DNA of 30,884 nucleotides from Pseudomonadota bacterium (GCA_023461075.1 JAEWNY010000072.1:1-30884), one strand, 5' to 3'. Positions 1 to 7,116 are shown, counted from the first letter of the stretch. Notes: generated by a model not told the origin, from the sequence alone. Made by a program: numbers and translations.

Positions 1-2
1 TG

Positions 3-413
3 ATGTCCACGCTTCCCCCGATCCAGATCACCCGGCTTGATGCCGATCGCCTCGACGCCCTGCTTGACATGCCTTCCGCTCGGCAGTTGCCGGGCCTCGA
101 TGCGCTGCGCGTGGAGCTTGAGCGCGCCGACGTGGTCGAGCCTGCCGCGATCCCGGCCGATGTCGCGACCATGAACTCGCGCATCAAGTTCGTCGAGGAC
201 GCATCCGGCAAGACCTTCGAGTTGACCCTGGTCTACCCCCAGGACGCAGGCAAACCCGACAGCATCTCGATCCTGGCGCCGGTCGGCAGTGCGCTGCTGG
301 GCCTGCGGGTCGGGCAATCGATCCAGTGGCCCATGCCCGGTGGGCGCAGCGCGGAGTTGCGCCTGCTGGAGGTCGTCGACCAGCCGGAAGCGAACGGCCG
401 CGACCTGGGGTGA
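3..413 (+). CDS. rnk: Regulator of nucleoside diphosphate kinase (Rnk/GreA-like)
   Basis: A 136-residue protein of the Rnk family, cytosolic proteins built like the transcript-cleavage factors GreA/GreB. Family members bind RNA polymerase and influence nucleoside diphosphate kinase and polyphosphate levels. The N-terminal half is a short helical Rnk_N-type segment. The C-terminal half (about residues 55-130) is the FKBP-like GreA/GreB C-terminal fold, with the typical stretch LGLRVGQSIQWPMPGG near residues 99-114. Length matches the family. The ATG at 3 overlaps a possible TGA at 1-3, so an upstream gene may end here, but it lies outside the window. The gene converges on the next one with only 10 bases between stops. 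The Rnk family call is fairly firm; the exact regulatory role is inferred. Confidence 0.85.
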   Translation: MSTLPPIQITRLDADRLDALLDMPSARQLPGLDALRVELERADVVEPAAIPADVATMNSRIKFVEDASGKTFELTLVYPQDAGKPDSISILAPVGSALLGLRVGQSIQWPMPGGRSAELRLLEVVDQPEANGRDLG

Positions 414-423
414 AGCGCGATGG

Positions 424-968
424 CTAACGATCAGGCTGGCGCGGCGGTAATCGCCGTTTCAGCATCGGCGTCGCCAGATCCCGCAGCTCGGTCGGCAGGG
501 AGACTTCCAACTTGAAGAACGGCAGGTCGGCACGCGCGTCGTAGAAGGCAATCCCGTCGACCGGCACACCATCCACCATTGCGCGATAACCGATGAGGTG
601 GCGGCGCAGGCGGGTCGTGGTCACCGCCGGTTGCGTGCCGGTGTAGAACGGAAACTCGTTGGCGCGAACATCCTCGCGCGCTTCAGCGAACAACGCGCTC
701 GCCGCGTGCTGGGCGCAACCGACATAGGCACTGGGGTCGTAATAGCTGACGTGGTCTTGGCCCGTGTCAGGCAGCAAGAGCAAACCACGCTGCCATTGGC
801 GCCGACACCGCCCTTGGTCGGTCGCCAGCCGCGGGGAACCAGCAACCAGCCCGCATGGCTGTACCACAGCGCCAGCCGCGCGGCATCGCGCGCATCCAGC
901 GCCGCGTCCAGCACCAGAACATGAGCCACGCATGGAGAGGCGACTTCGCCGGGTTGCGCATCGATCAC
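424..968 (-). pseudogene. Hypothetical protein, disrupted by a frameshift near 786
   Basis: Two minus-strand frames read as one protein if a single base is restored. The first part runs from a GTG at 968-966 (GTGA overlap with the stop of the Nudix gene) and contains PRGWRPTKGGVGANGS. From about 786 the sense continues in the -1 frame with GLLLLPDTGQDHVSYYDPSA and runs to a TAG at 424-426. The G-rich GTGGTTTG at the junction suggests one missing G, either a real mutation or a sequencing error. The restored product would be about 180 residues with no signal peptide at this start. The GW...VGANGS stretch reminds me of DUF4850-type hypothetical proteins, but that is memory only and the function is unknown. 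Coupling to the Nudix gene suggests cotranscription. Confidence 0.6.
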
Positions 969-1453
969 ATCCGGGTGAACTGCCAGCTGACCGGGCGACC
1001 GTCCTTGTAGGGCATCACCCCGTGGAACGGCCGCGGATCGCCATCGAACACCAGCGGCAGGAAGAAACGGTCGCCCTCCCACATCGGCAGGGCGTCCAGG
1101 CGTGACATCGGCACCCATTCCAGCGGGCCTTCCGGGTTCTCCGGGTAAGGCGTGCCCTCGAACGCGGTGATCAGGAAGACAAAGCCCAGCCAGTCCTCGC
1201 CGTTCTTGCCGAAGCCGGGCCAGCTGACCGTGCCGCGCAGCGACAAAGCGGTGCATTCGATGCCCGCTTCCTCGCGGATCTCGCGGATCATCCCGGCCAG
1301 CGCGTCCTCGTCGGGCTCGAGCTTGCCGCCGAGGCCGTTGTATTTGCCGAGGTGCTCGTCGTCCGCGCGGGCGTTGCGGTGGACCATCAGCACCTGGCTG
1401 CGGTCGGGCGAGAGGATGTAGCCGAGGGTGCCGATGATCGGGGTGTAGGGCAT
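965..1453 (-). CDS. Nudix hydrolase (MutT-like, probable 8-oxo-dGTP diphosphatase)
   Basis: A 162-residue single-domain Nudix protein that should hydrolyse a nucleoside diphosphate linked to another moiety, releasing NMP or phosphate. The Nudix box is perfect and spans residues 43-65: G43, E49, R57, E58, E61, E62, G64 and I65, with the glutamates as metal ligands. The YNGLGGKLEPDEDAL context resembles 8-oxo-dGTP diphosphatases that sanitise the nucleotide pool; substrate is inferred. An in-frame open stretch reaches back to 1540, but the ATG at 1453 is chosen because the family begins just before TPIIGTLGYIL and because a TANNNT hexamer lies six bases upstream (1460-1465). It is divergent from the GFA-family gene. 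The downstream hypothetical gene starts inside its stop region. Confidence 0.88.
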   Translation of the reverse strand: MPYTPIIGTLGYILSPDRSQVLMVHRNARADDEHLGKYNGLGGKLEPDEDALAGMIREIREEAGIECTALSLRGTVSWPGFGKNGEDWLGFVFLITAFEGTPYPENPEGPLEWVPMSRLDALPMWEGDRFFLPLVFDGDPRPFHGVMPYKDGRPVSWQFTRM

Positions 1454-1459
1454 GCGCCC

Positions 1460-1465
1460 AGTGTA
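1460..1465 (-). promoter_or_regulatory. Candidate -10 box (TACACT) of a leaderless Nudix transcript
   Basis: On the minus strand TACACT is followed by exactly six bases (GGGCGC) and then the ATG of the Nudix gene. There is no Shine-Dalgarno sequence in that space, so transcription would begin at or next to the A of the start codon. No clear -35 hexamer is visible. The same geometry recurs six more times in the window. Confidence 0.5.
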
Positions 1466-1532
1466 GCGAGCGGGCATGGCGGCCGCGCTCGCCGCGCGGC
1501 ATGATGGGCGTCCACCGAAACGGAGCCGCGCC

Positions 1533-1880
1533 ATGCACACCGGAAGCTGCCACTGCGGCCAAGTCCGCTACACCATCGAGGCGGGCGAGATTCCCGGCGC
1601 GATGGAGTGCAATTGCTCGCATTGCCAGCGCAAGGGCTATCTCTTGTGGTTCGTGCCGCGCGAGGCACTGACCATCAGCGAAGGGGAGGCGTCGCTGTCC
1701 ACCTACACCTTCAACAGGCACGTCATCGAGCACAAGTTCTGCCCGACCTGTGGCTGCGCGCCGTTCGGCTTCGGCAAGGCACCGGATGGCGCCGAGACCG
1801 CCGCGATCAACATCCGCTGCCTGGAAGAGATCGATCTTGGCGCGATCAAGCGCAAGCCGGTCGATGGCCGCTCGTTCTGA
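1533..1880 (+). CDS. GFA / CENP-V family zinc-binding protein
   Basis: A 115-residue protein of the Gfa-like zinc fold, named for glutathione-dependent formaldehyde-activating enzyme, which speeds S-hydroxymethylglutathione formation. Cysteine ligands are visible as C6/C8 (SCHCGQ), C26, C28 and C31 (CNCSHC), and C70/C73 (FCPTCGC), the full set for two zinc sites. The ATG at 1533 begins directly at MHTGSCHCG and has a GGAG about seven bases upstream; an earlier in-frame start at 1476 would add a low-complexity extension unlike the family. Most members of this family have no proven formaldehyde activity, so only the fold is secure. The thioesterase gene follows after 13 bases, suggesting cotranscription. 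Confidence 0.85.
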   Translation: MHTGSCHCGQVRYTIEAGEIPGAMECNCSHCQRKGYLLWFVPREALTISEGEASLSTYTFNRHVIEHKFCPTCGCAPFGFGKAPDGAETAAINIRCLEEIDLGAIKRKPVDGRSF

Positions 1881-1893
1881 GCAGGATCCAGCG

Positions 1894-2388
1894 ATGACCG
1901 GACGCCAGCGCGAACTCAATCTCCGTTTCCTCGCCGAGCCCACCGACGTCAACTACGGCGGCAAGGTCCACGGCGGCATCGTCATGAAATGGATCGACCA
2001 GGCCGGGTACGCGGCGGCGGTCGGCTGGAGTGGCCACTACAGCGTGACGGTGGCGGTCGGCGGTATCCGCTTCGTCGCCCCGATCCGCACCAGCGACCTG
2101 GTTACCGTCAGTACCAAGTTGGTCTACACCGGGACCAGCTCGATGCACTTCGCGGTGGACGTCAACGCGCGCGACCCGATGGGCGGCAGGGACCGGCTGT
2201 GTACGCATTGCGTGATCGTCTTCGTGGCGCTGGACGAGGGCGGCAAGCCGGTCGCCGTGCCGCCGCTCAAGCAGGACACCGAGGAGGACCGGCGCCTGGC
2301 CGAATACGCGCTCAAGGTGATGGAGTTGTCGAAGGGCATCGAGCAGACGGTGGAGCGCTATCGCGAGGCGGATGCCGCCAACGGCTGA
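1894..2388 (+). CDS. Hotdog-fold acyl-CoA thioesterase (YciA-like)
   Basis: A 164-residue cytosolic protein of the acyl-CoA thioesterase hotdog family, which hydrolyses acyl-CoA to free acid and CoA. The active-site helix region NYGGKVHGGIVMKWIDQAGY sits at about residues 19-38, with the conserved Asp of WIDQ as the likely catalytic residue. A C-terminal helical tail (from about 125) is common in the bacterial cytosolic members. The ATG at 1894 is chosen because family similarity begins there and an AGGA lies upstream at 1883-1886; a longer in-frame stretch from 1750 overlaps the GFA gene. It is the last gene of its unit, with a strong hairpin at 2427-2450. Chain-length preference cannot be read from sequence. 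Confidence 0.88.
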   Translation: MTGRQRELNLRFLAEPTDVNYGGKVHGGIVMKWIDQAGYAAAVGWSGHYSVTVAVGGIRFVAPIRTSDLVTVSTKLVYTGTSSMHFAVDVNARDPMGGRDRLCTHCVIVFVALDEGGKPVAVPPLKQDTEEDRRLAEYALKVMELSKGIEQTVERYREADAANG

Positions 2389-2426
2389 GCGATACGGCGC
2401 CCATCGACCCATGGTATCCGCATGAA

Positions 2427-2450
2427 AAAGGCCGCCCTTGGGCGGCCTTT
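2427..2450. terminator. Bidirectional intrinsic terminator between convergent genes
   Basis: A perfect 11-bp stem (arms 2427-2437 and 2440-2450, AAAGGCCGCCC against GGGCGGCCTTT) with a two-base loop. An A run precedes it and T residues follow it, so it can serve the thioesterase gene on the plus strand and the NlpC/P60 gene on the minus strand. Confidence 0.85.
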
Positions 2451-2474
2451 CCGGTTCGGTCGATGTCGCTCGGC

Positions 2475-3122
2475 TCAGATGCCGGCGCCGCGACGGGCCG
2501 AGACGAAGTGGCGGGCCCAGTAGCCGTCCAGCTTGGAGACGCTGACATCGCGGCCGGTGCGCGGGGCGTGCACGAACTGGCCCTCGCCGATGTAGATGCC
2601 GACATGGTCGACGTTCTTGCCGCGGCTGAAGAACACCAGGTCGCCCTCGGCCAGGTTCTCGCGGCTGATGCGCTCGCCGCGGGTGGCCATGTCGCGCGAG
2701 ACGCGCGGCAGCTCGATGCCCAGCGCGGTGCGGAACACGTAGCCGACCAGACCGCTGCAATCGAAACCGGAGGTGGTGGTGCCGCCCCAGCGGTACGGCG
2801 TGCCGAGCAGGGCCAGTGCGCCCTTGAGCAGCTTCTGGATGCGGGTGCTCTTCTCGGCCGAGAGCGTCGACAACGGCGCTTCGCCGCTCGGCATCAGCCC
2901 GAGGCTGGGCGGCAGGCTGGAATTGTCGAAGCCCGCCAGCACCGAGGTGCTGTTGGTGGCGGTCACGGCCTGCACGTCGGTGCTGCGGACGGCGGGGGTG
3001 TCGGTATTGGCCCACGCCGGCGCCGCGAGAGCGGCCATCAGCATCAGGCTGGAAAGATGGAAGGTGTTGCGGGTGGTGCGGGATTGGGCGCCGGAGCGGC
3101 CGTGGAGAAGGGGTGACTTCAT
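2475..3122 (-). CDS. Secreted NlpC/P60 cell-wall endopeptidase (copy 1)
   Basis: A 215-residue exported protein with a C-terminal NlpC/P60 cysteine peptidase domain (about 95-210), a family that cleaves peptide bonds in peptidoglycan stems. The triad is visible as C122 (FDCSGLVGYVF), H173 (DHVGIYIG) and H185 (FVHAPRTG). Residues 1-38 form a signal peptide with a basic start, a hydrophobic core and an Ala-Trp-Ala end. A Ser/Thr/Pro-rich linker precedes the domain. ATG at 3122 is preferred over the adjacent in-frame GTG at 3125. It lies downstream of a paralogue in the same orientation, separated by 160 bases that carry their own promoter-like signals, so it is probably not simply cotranscribed. 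Confidence 0.9.
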   Translation of the reverse strand: MKSPLLHGRSGAQSRTTRNTFHLSSLMLMAALAAPAWANTDTPAVRSTDVQAVTATNSTSVLAGFDNSSLPPSLGLMPSGEAPLSTLSAEKSTRIQKLLKGALALLGTPYRWGGTTTSGFDCSGLVGYVFRTALGIELPRVSRDMATRGERISRENLAEGDLVFFSRGKNVDHVGIYIGEGQFVHAPRTGRDVSVSKLDGYWARHFVSARRGAGI

Positions 3123-3282
3123 CACGCGGTCTTCACTGTGCTAAACCAGCGGTGAGTGTGCCTATCCAAACGCTGGAGAATGTTCTAATTTCGTTATTGT
3201 TTCGTTAAACATTGAAGATGAATGCACAGAACGTGGACTTTTTCGTCACGATGCCATCACTTCGGCTTCACGAGACCTTGAT
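3123..3282 (-). promoter_or_regulatory. AT-richer intergenic region, putative promoter of NlpC/P60 copy 1
   Basis: This 160-base gap is visibly richer in A and T than the coding sequence around it. On the minus strand a weak TTTAAC/TAGAAC pair (-10 at 3187-3182, spacing 16) could start transcription about 58 bases before the gene. The direct repeat at 3189-3207 lies inside this promoter-like stretch. A CCAGCG/CGCTGG inverted repeat (3146-3151 and 3171-3176) falls in the putative leader. All of this is by-eye inference. Confidence 0.4.
3189..3207. repeat. Direct repeat TTTCGTTA-TTG-TTTCGTTA, 11-bp period
   Basis: Two identical 8-mers at 3189-3196 and 3200-3207 lie exactly one helical turn apart (11 bp), the layout used by OmpR-family response regulators. 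A third copy with one mismatch, TTTCGTCA, lies at 3241-3248. The repeat is upstream of NlpC/P60 copy 1 and overlaps its putative promoter. The binding protein is unknown. Confidence 0.5.
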
Positions 3283-3822
3283 TCAGAGCCCGGCGAGCAC
3301 CCGCCGCGCGCCCGCATAGCGCGTCTGCCAATAGGCGCCATCCAGTCGCTCCAGGCGGACCACGCCACCGGTGCGGGGGGCGTGGACGAAGCGGCCATCG
3401 CCGACATAGATACCGACATGGGTAACCTGGCCCCCGCTGGCGAAAAACACCAGGTCGCCGGTAGCCAGACTGGGCGCTTCGACGCTGGGCGAGGCCAGCA
3501 CCGACAGTTCACGTGAGGTACGCGGCAGCCGTAGGTCGAGCATGTCGCGGAACACGTAGTTGACCAGCCCGCTGCAATCGAAGCCGCTGTCCGGTGTGTT
3601 GCCGCCCCAGACGTAGGGCGTGCCGACCAAGCTGATTGCGCGGATCAGCACGTCGTTGGCCTGCATCGCGCGGCTGGCGGGCGCGGCTGCGGGCGTGACG
3701 GTGCCGGCATCGGTTTCGGCCGCTTGGACCGGCACGGCTGCGCAAAATGCGATGAAAACTGCGATGTAGCCGGCACGGCGCGCTGGCATGCGGGCGATAT
3801 GGGCGGGATAATGCGGGCTCAT
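3283..3822 (-). CDS. Secreted NlpC/P60 cell-wall endopeptidase (copy 2)
   Basis: A 179-residue exported paralogue of the neighbouring gene with the same C-terminal NlpC/P60 domain (about 58-172). The triad is C83 (FDCSGLVNYVF), H135 (THVGIYVG) and H147 (FVHAPRTG). The signal segment is about residues 12-34, ending Val-Gln-Ala. The linker is much shorter than in copy 1. ATG at 3822 is chosen over the in-frame start at 3864 because GAGGGGAA lies eight bases upstream. It is divergent from slyD across 79 bases. Role is inferred as peptidoglycan stem-peptide cleavage; the gene pair looks like an old tandem duplication, as the mature parts differ at many positions while catalytic motifs are kept. 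Confidence 0.9.
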   Translation of the reverse strand: MSPHYPAHIARMPARRAGYIAVFIAFCAAVPVQAAETDAGTVTPAAAPASRAMQANDVLIRAISLVGTPYVWGGNTPDSGFDCSGLVNYVFRDMLDLRLPRTSRELSVLASPSVEAPSLATGDLVFFASGGQVTHVGIYVGDGRFVHAPRTGGVVRLERLDGAYWQTRYAGARRVLAGL

Positions 3823-3901
3823 TACCGGTTCCCCTCTGGCCTGTTGCGTGGAGTTTGAACCCATCCCTCCTTTAATTTCAAGTGTTTACTGCGAGTACTT
3901 C

Positions 3902-4381
3902 ATGAAGATTGAAAAAGACCGGGCCGTCCGCTTCCATTACTCCGTGGCTGAACAGGGGCAGGAGTCCGTGGAAAACTCGCATGGCGGGGATCCGCTGGCG
4001 GTGCTGATAGGCCATAACAACATCATCCCGGGTTTGGAGAAGGCGATGGAAGGCCGCGAGGCCGGCGAGAAGTTCAGCGTCGATGTCCCGGCCGCGGACG
4101 CGTACGGCGAACGCCGCGAGGGCCTGTCGCAGCGGGTGCCGAAGAAGCATTTCCAGGGCAGCAAGCTGGAGCCGGGCATGCAGGTGGTCCTCAACACGAA
4201 CGTCGGCCCGCGCGCGGTCACCGTCGAGAAAGTGGGCATGACCACGGTCGACATCGACCTCAACCACCCGATGGCCGGCAAGGACCTGCATTTCGAGATC
4301 GAGGTGGTCGAGGTGCGCGAGGCGACGCCAGAGGAAATCGAGCACGGCCACGTGCATGGTGAAGGTGGCCACGCGCACTGA
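3902..4381 (+). CDS. slyD: FKBP-type peptidyl-prolyl isomerase SlyD
   Basis: A 159-residue cytosolic prolyl isomerase and chaperone. The FKBP domain is interrupted by the insert-in-flap chaperone domain (about residues 70-125), as in SlyD. The order VRFHYSV, the IGHNNIIPGLEKAMEGREAGE block and the C-terminal HFEIEVVEVREATPEEIEHG block are characteristic. The tail is short but His-rich (EHGHVHGEGGHAH), so it could bind nickel or zinc, less richly than the long E. coli tail. ATG at 3902 is chosen because MKIEKD is the usual SlyD start; an in-frame start at 3848 lies in the shared divergent promoter region. A hairpin with a T run follows the gene. Confidence 0.92.
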   Translation: MKIEKDRAVRFHYSVAEQGQESVENSHGGDPLAVLIGHNNIIPGLEKAMEGREAGEKFSVDVPAADAYGERREGLSQRVPKKHFQGSKLEPGMQVVLNTNVGPRAVTVEKVGMTTVDIDLNHPMAGKDLHFEIEVVEVREATPEEIEHGHVHGEGGHAH

Positions 4382-4405
4382 CCGCAGCCGCCCCCGCATA
4401 CACCG

Positions 4406-4432
4406 AAGGGCTCGCGCAAGCGGGCCTTTTTC
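4406..4432 (+). terminator. Intrinsic terminator after slyD
   Basis: An imperfect stem (AAGG...CGC against GCG...CCTT, one bulged G and one T-G pair, loop GCAA) is followed by a run of five T residues. It lies 25 bases after the slyD stop. Confidence 0.65.
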
Positions 4433-4433
4433 T

Positions 4434-4451
4434 TTGTCGCGATCGCGACAA
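4434..4451. promoter_or_regulatory. Perfect 18-bp palindrome, candidate operator
   Basis: TTGTCGCGATCGCGACAA reads the same on both strands. It sits just after the slyD terminator, ends 7 bases before the candidate -10 box and 19 bases before the start codon of the DadA-like gene, so it covers the -35 zone. A dimeric repressor or activator site is the simplest reading; the protein is unknown. Confidence 0.5.
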
Positions 4452-4458
4452 CGCTCGC

Positions 4459-4464
4459 TACACT
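4459..4464 (+). promoter_or_regulatory. Candidate -10 box (TACACT) of a leaderless transcript
   Basis: TACACT is followed by six bases (TCCGGC) and the ATG at 4471, with no Shine-Dalgarno sequence between them. The hexamer and its upstream CTCGC are the same as those before the Nudix gene. Confidence 0.5.
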
Positions 4465-4470
4465 TCCGGC

Positions 4471-5739
4471 ATGAATGCGAAGCACGATGTGGTGATTGCC
4501 GGCGCCGGGGTGATCGGCCTGTCCTGTGCACTGGCGCTGTTGGAAGCGGGGCGCCAGGTCACGATCATTGATGCCGGCCGGGTCGGCGGCGGGGCTTCGC
4601 ACGGCAACTGCGGCACCCTGACGCCGAGCCATGCGCCACCGCTCGCCGCGCCGGGGACGGTGATGCGCGCGCTCGGCTGGATGTTGACCCCGGACGCGCC
4701 GCTGTACGTGCATCCGCGCATGGACCTGCACCTGTGGCGCTGGCTGACCTCCTTCGCGCTGCGCTGCAATGTGGGCGACTGGCGACGCAGCGCCTTTGCC
4801 AAGTACGCGCTGCTGGCCGATTCCCGCACCCGCATCCAGGACTGGATCGATCGCCACGGGCTGGCCTGCGAGTTCGTGGAAAGCGGCGAGGACTATGTCT
4901 TCCGCGATGCGAGGATGCTGGAGCACGAGCAGTTCGAGCTGCCATTGCTGCGCGAGTTGGGCGTGTCGGTGGAAGCGATCGATGGCGCGGATTACGAGCG
5001 GCAGGAGCCATCGATGAAGCCCGGCGTAGTCGGCGCGATCCGTTTCGCCGGCGATGCGATGCTGCGACCGGATGCCTACGTGCGCGCGCTGGCCGATGCG
5101 ATACGCGCGCGCGGCGGCAGCATCATCGAGGAATGCGCGTTGCAGCGTGTCGATGAAGATGCGTCGGGTGTGGTCGTGCATGCGCTGCGGGACGGGGAAT
5201 CGATCGCGGTGCCGTCGCGCGAATTCGTGCTCGCGACCGGCGCCTGGTCGCCGCTGCTGGCCGATGCGGTCGGAGCACGCTGGCTGCGCGGCGTCATCCA
5301 GCCCGGCAAGGGCTATTCGATCACCTACGATCCGCCGCCGGTGGTGCCCAAACGTCCGCTGATCCTGCGCGACTGTTCGGTGTGCGTGACGGCGTGGGGC
5401 AGTGGGTACCGCCTCGGCAGCACGATGGAATTCTCCGGCTATGACGATCGCCTCAACGAGCGCAGACTGGCCGCACTCGAACGCGGTGCCGCGCAGTTCC
5501 TGCACCATCCGGTCGGGCCGGCGGTGCGTGAACGCTGGTTCGGCTGGCGGCCGATGTCGCTGGACGACGTGCCGTTGATCGGCCGCATTCCCGGCCGTCG
5601 CGCCAGCTGGATGGCGGCCGGTCACGGCATGATGGGCATGGGCATGAGTGCGGGCACCGGGCAGTTGCTGGCCGACCTGATCGCCGGGCGCCCGCCGGCG
5701 GTCGATCCTTCGCCCTTCGCGCCGTCCAGGTTCGCCTGA
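4471..5739 (+). CDS. FAD-dependent D-amino-acid dehydrogenase-like oxidoreductase
   Basis: A 422-residue member of the DAO/DadA flavoprotein family, which oxidises amino groups of D-amino acids or related imino acids and passes electrons to the respiratory chain. The Rossmann FAD motif GAGVIG is at residues 11-16, closed by IIDAGRVGGGAS, which resembles the DadA GxASxxNxG region. The second FAD contact is near the C-terminus (AAGHGMMGMGMSAGTGQLLADL). Length fits the family. Upstream lie a palindrome and a leaderless-type promoter. The neighbours give no substrate: there is no alanine racemase or proline racemase gene beside it. D-hydroxyproline dehydrogenase is a reasonable alternative in xanthomonads, so I give no gene symbol. 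Confidence 0.8.
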   Translation: MNAKHDVVIAGAGVIGLSCALALLEAGRQVTIIDAGRVGGGASHGNCGTLTPSHAPPLAAPGTVMRALGWMLTPDAPLYVHPRMDLHLWRWLTSFALRCNVGDWRRSAFAKYALLADSRTRIQDWIDRHGLACEFVESGEDYVFRDARMLEHEQFELPLLRELGVSVEAIDGADYERQEPSMKPGVVGAIRFAGDAMLRPDAYVRALADAIRARGGSIIEECALQRVDEDASGVVVHALRDGESIAVPSREFVLATGAWSPLLADAVGARWLRGVIQPGKGYSITYDPPPVVPKRPLILRDCSVCVTAWGSGYRLGSTMEFSGYDDRLNERRLAALERGAAQFLHHPVGPAVRERWFGWRPMSLDDVPLIGRIPGRRASWMAAGHGMMGMGMSAGTGQLLADLIAGRPPAVDPSPFAPSRFA

Positions 5740-5815
5740 TTCAACGCAGGCGCCAGGTGGCTGCCGCACGTTGGCTTGTGCACAATCCGATGACGCCATC
5801 GACGAGGAACAAGTG

Positions 5816-7075
5816 ATGACGAACGAGGCCACATCGACCCTTTTGACGCCGGTGCAGCCCGGCGAGCGCATCGAGGTGATGGACGTGCTGCGCGGTTTCG
5901 CGCTGTTCGGCATCCTGTTGATGAACATCGAGGGTTTCGTCGGCCCGCTGATGGCGTCCACCACCGGTACCGATCCGAACCTCCAGGGCGCGAACCGGGC
6001 AGTGGACTGGCTGATCTACGTCCTGGTGCAGGGCAAGTTCATGCCGCTGTTCTCCCTGCTGTTCGGCATGGGCTTCGCGTTGATGATGGATCGTGCGCGA
6101 CAACGTGGCCAGGATGGCGCCGGCGTCTATGTCCGCCGCTTGCTGGCCCTGCTCGGCATCGGCATCGTCCACGCCGTGCTGATCTGGGCGGGCGACGTGC
6201 TGGTCAGCTATGCCTTGCTCGGATTCGTGATGCTGCTGCTGTTTCGCGACACCCCGGCATCGCGGCTGCCGATCTGGGCGATTGCCTGCGCGACGGTGAT
6301 GGTGGGCTTGATCCTGCTGCTCGGCCTGATGATGCAGTTCGCCGGCAGCGTGCCCGAAGGCGAGGCGATGCTGGACGCGCAGGCCAGGCAGGCCGCGGCC
6401 ACCATCTTAGCCGAGCGCCGGGCCTATGGCAGCGGCGGTTATGTGGATGCGACCTTGCAGCGCGTCCATGACACCGTGGAGATGCTTGGCGCATTGCCGA
6501 TCTTCGGCCTGCTGGTGCTGACGATGTTCCTGCTCGGTGCATGGCTGGTGCGCGCCGGGATCATGCGCGACACCGCGGCGCACGCGTCGCTGTTCCGCAA
6601 GTTGCTCATCGTCGGGTTGCTGGTGGGCTTGCCGATGATGCTGGTCTCGGCGATCCTGCACCCGACGATGGACTACGCGCGGTTCGGCCTCGGCGCAGCC
6701 TGTTGGATGTCGGTGGCGATGGTGGCCGGCATCCTCATGTCGTTGGGCTACGCCTCGGCGATCGTGCTGGCGATGCAGCGACCGGCGTGGCGTGCGTGGC
6801 TGTCCTGGCTGGCGCCCGCCGGACGCATGGCGCTCACCAACTACCTGGCGCAATCACTGGTCTGCACGCTGGTCTTCTACGGCTACGGACTCGGCTTCTT
6901 CGAGCGCCTGCCGCGGGCTTGGCAGCCGCTGTTCGTGGTGGTGCTGTTCGCGGCGCAAGTGGTGTGCAGTCGATGGTGGCTGTCGCGCTTCCGCCATGGC
7001 CCGGTGGAGTGGCTCTGGCGCTGGCTGACCTATGGGCGCCGTCCCGAGTTGCGGTTGGCCCCTGCGGCCGCGTGA
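5816..7075 (+). CDS. DUF418 multi-pass membrane protein (YeiB family)
   Basis: A 419-residue inner-membrane protein with roughly eight to ten hydrophobic segments. The family hallmark DVLRGFALFGILLMN is at about residues 23-37, followed by the conserved FMPLFSLLFGMGFALM block near 81-96 and a C-terminal half typical of the DUF418 domain (GRMALTNYLAQSL). Function of the family is not established; transport or acyl transfer roles have been suggested from distant similarity. ATG at 5816 is chosen because GAGGAAC lies upstream at good spacing; an in-frame GTG at 5813 is adjacent. It follows the DadA-like gene after 76 bases on the same strand, and a CACAAT hexamer at 5791-5796 could be a separate promoter. 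Confidence 0.85.
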   Translation: MTNEATSTLLTPVQPGERIEVMDVLRGFALFGILLMNIEGFVGPLMASTTGTDPNLQGANRAVDWLIYVLVQGKFMPLFSLLFGMGFALMMDRARQRGQDGAGVYVRRLLALLGIGIVHAVLIWAGDVLVSYALLGFVMLLLFRDTPASRLPIWAIACATVMVGLILLLGLMMQFAGSVPEGEAMLDAQARQAAATILAERRAYGSGGYVDATLQRVHDTVEMLGALPIFGLLVLTMFLLGAWLVRAGIMRDTAAHASLFRKLLIVGLLVGLPMMLVSAILHPTMDYARFGLGAACWMSVAMVAGILMSLGYASAIVLAMQRPAWRAWLSWLAPAGRMALTNYLAQSLVCTLVFYGYGLGFFERLPRAWQPLFVVVLFAAQVVCSRWWLSRFRHGPVEWLWRWLTYGRRPELRLAPAAA

Positions 7076-7104
7076 TCCATCACCCTGGCGTACGCACCGT
7101 CGAT

Positions 7105-7110
7105 TAGCCT
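7105..7110 (+). promoter_or_regulatory. Candidate -10 box (TAGCCT) of a leaderless gor transcript
   Basis: TAGCCT is followed by six bases and then the ATG at 7117. The in-frame GTG at 7111 would start directly after the hexamer, so this element favours the ATG at 7117. Confidence 0.4.
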
Positions 7111-7116
7111 GTGTCC

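Noticed and set aside
780..792. Programmed ribosomal frameshifting as the explanation for the broken hypothetical gene
   Set aside because: The junction GTGGTTTG lacks an X-XXY-YYZ heptamer and I see no downstream pseudoknot; a one-base deletion is simpler.
4434..4451. The 18-bp palindrome as a second terminator of slyD
   Set aside because: It has no loop and no following T run, and a proper hairpin with a T run already lies at 4406-4432.
3937..5964. A 675-codon minus-strand open frame across slyD and the DadA-like gene
   Set aside because: It is a shadow of two clear plus-strand genes and their promoter region, with no recognisable domain or start signal.
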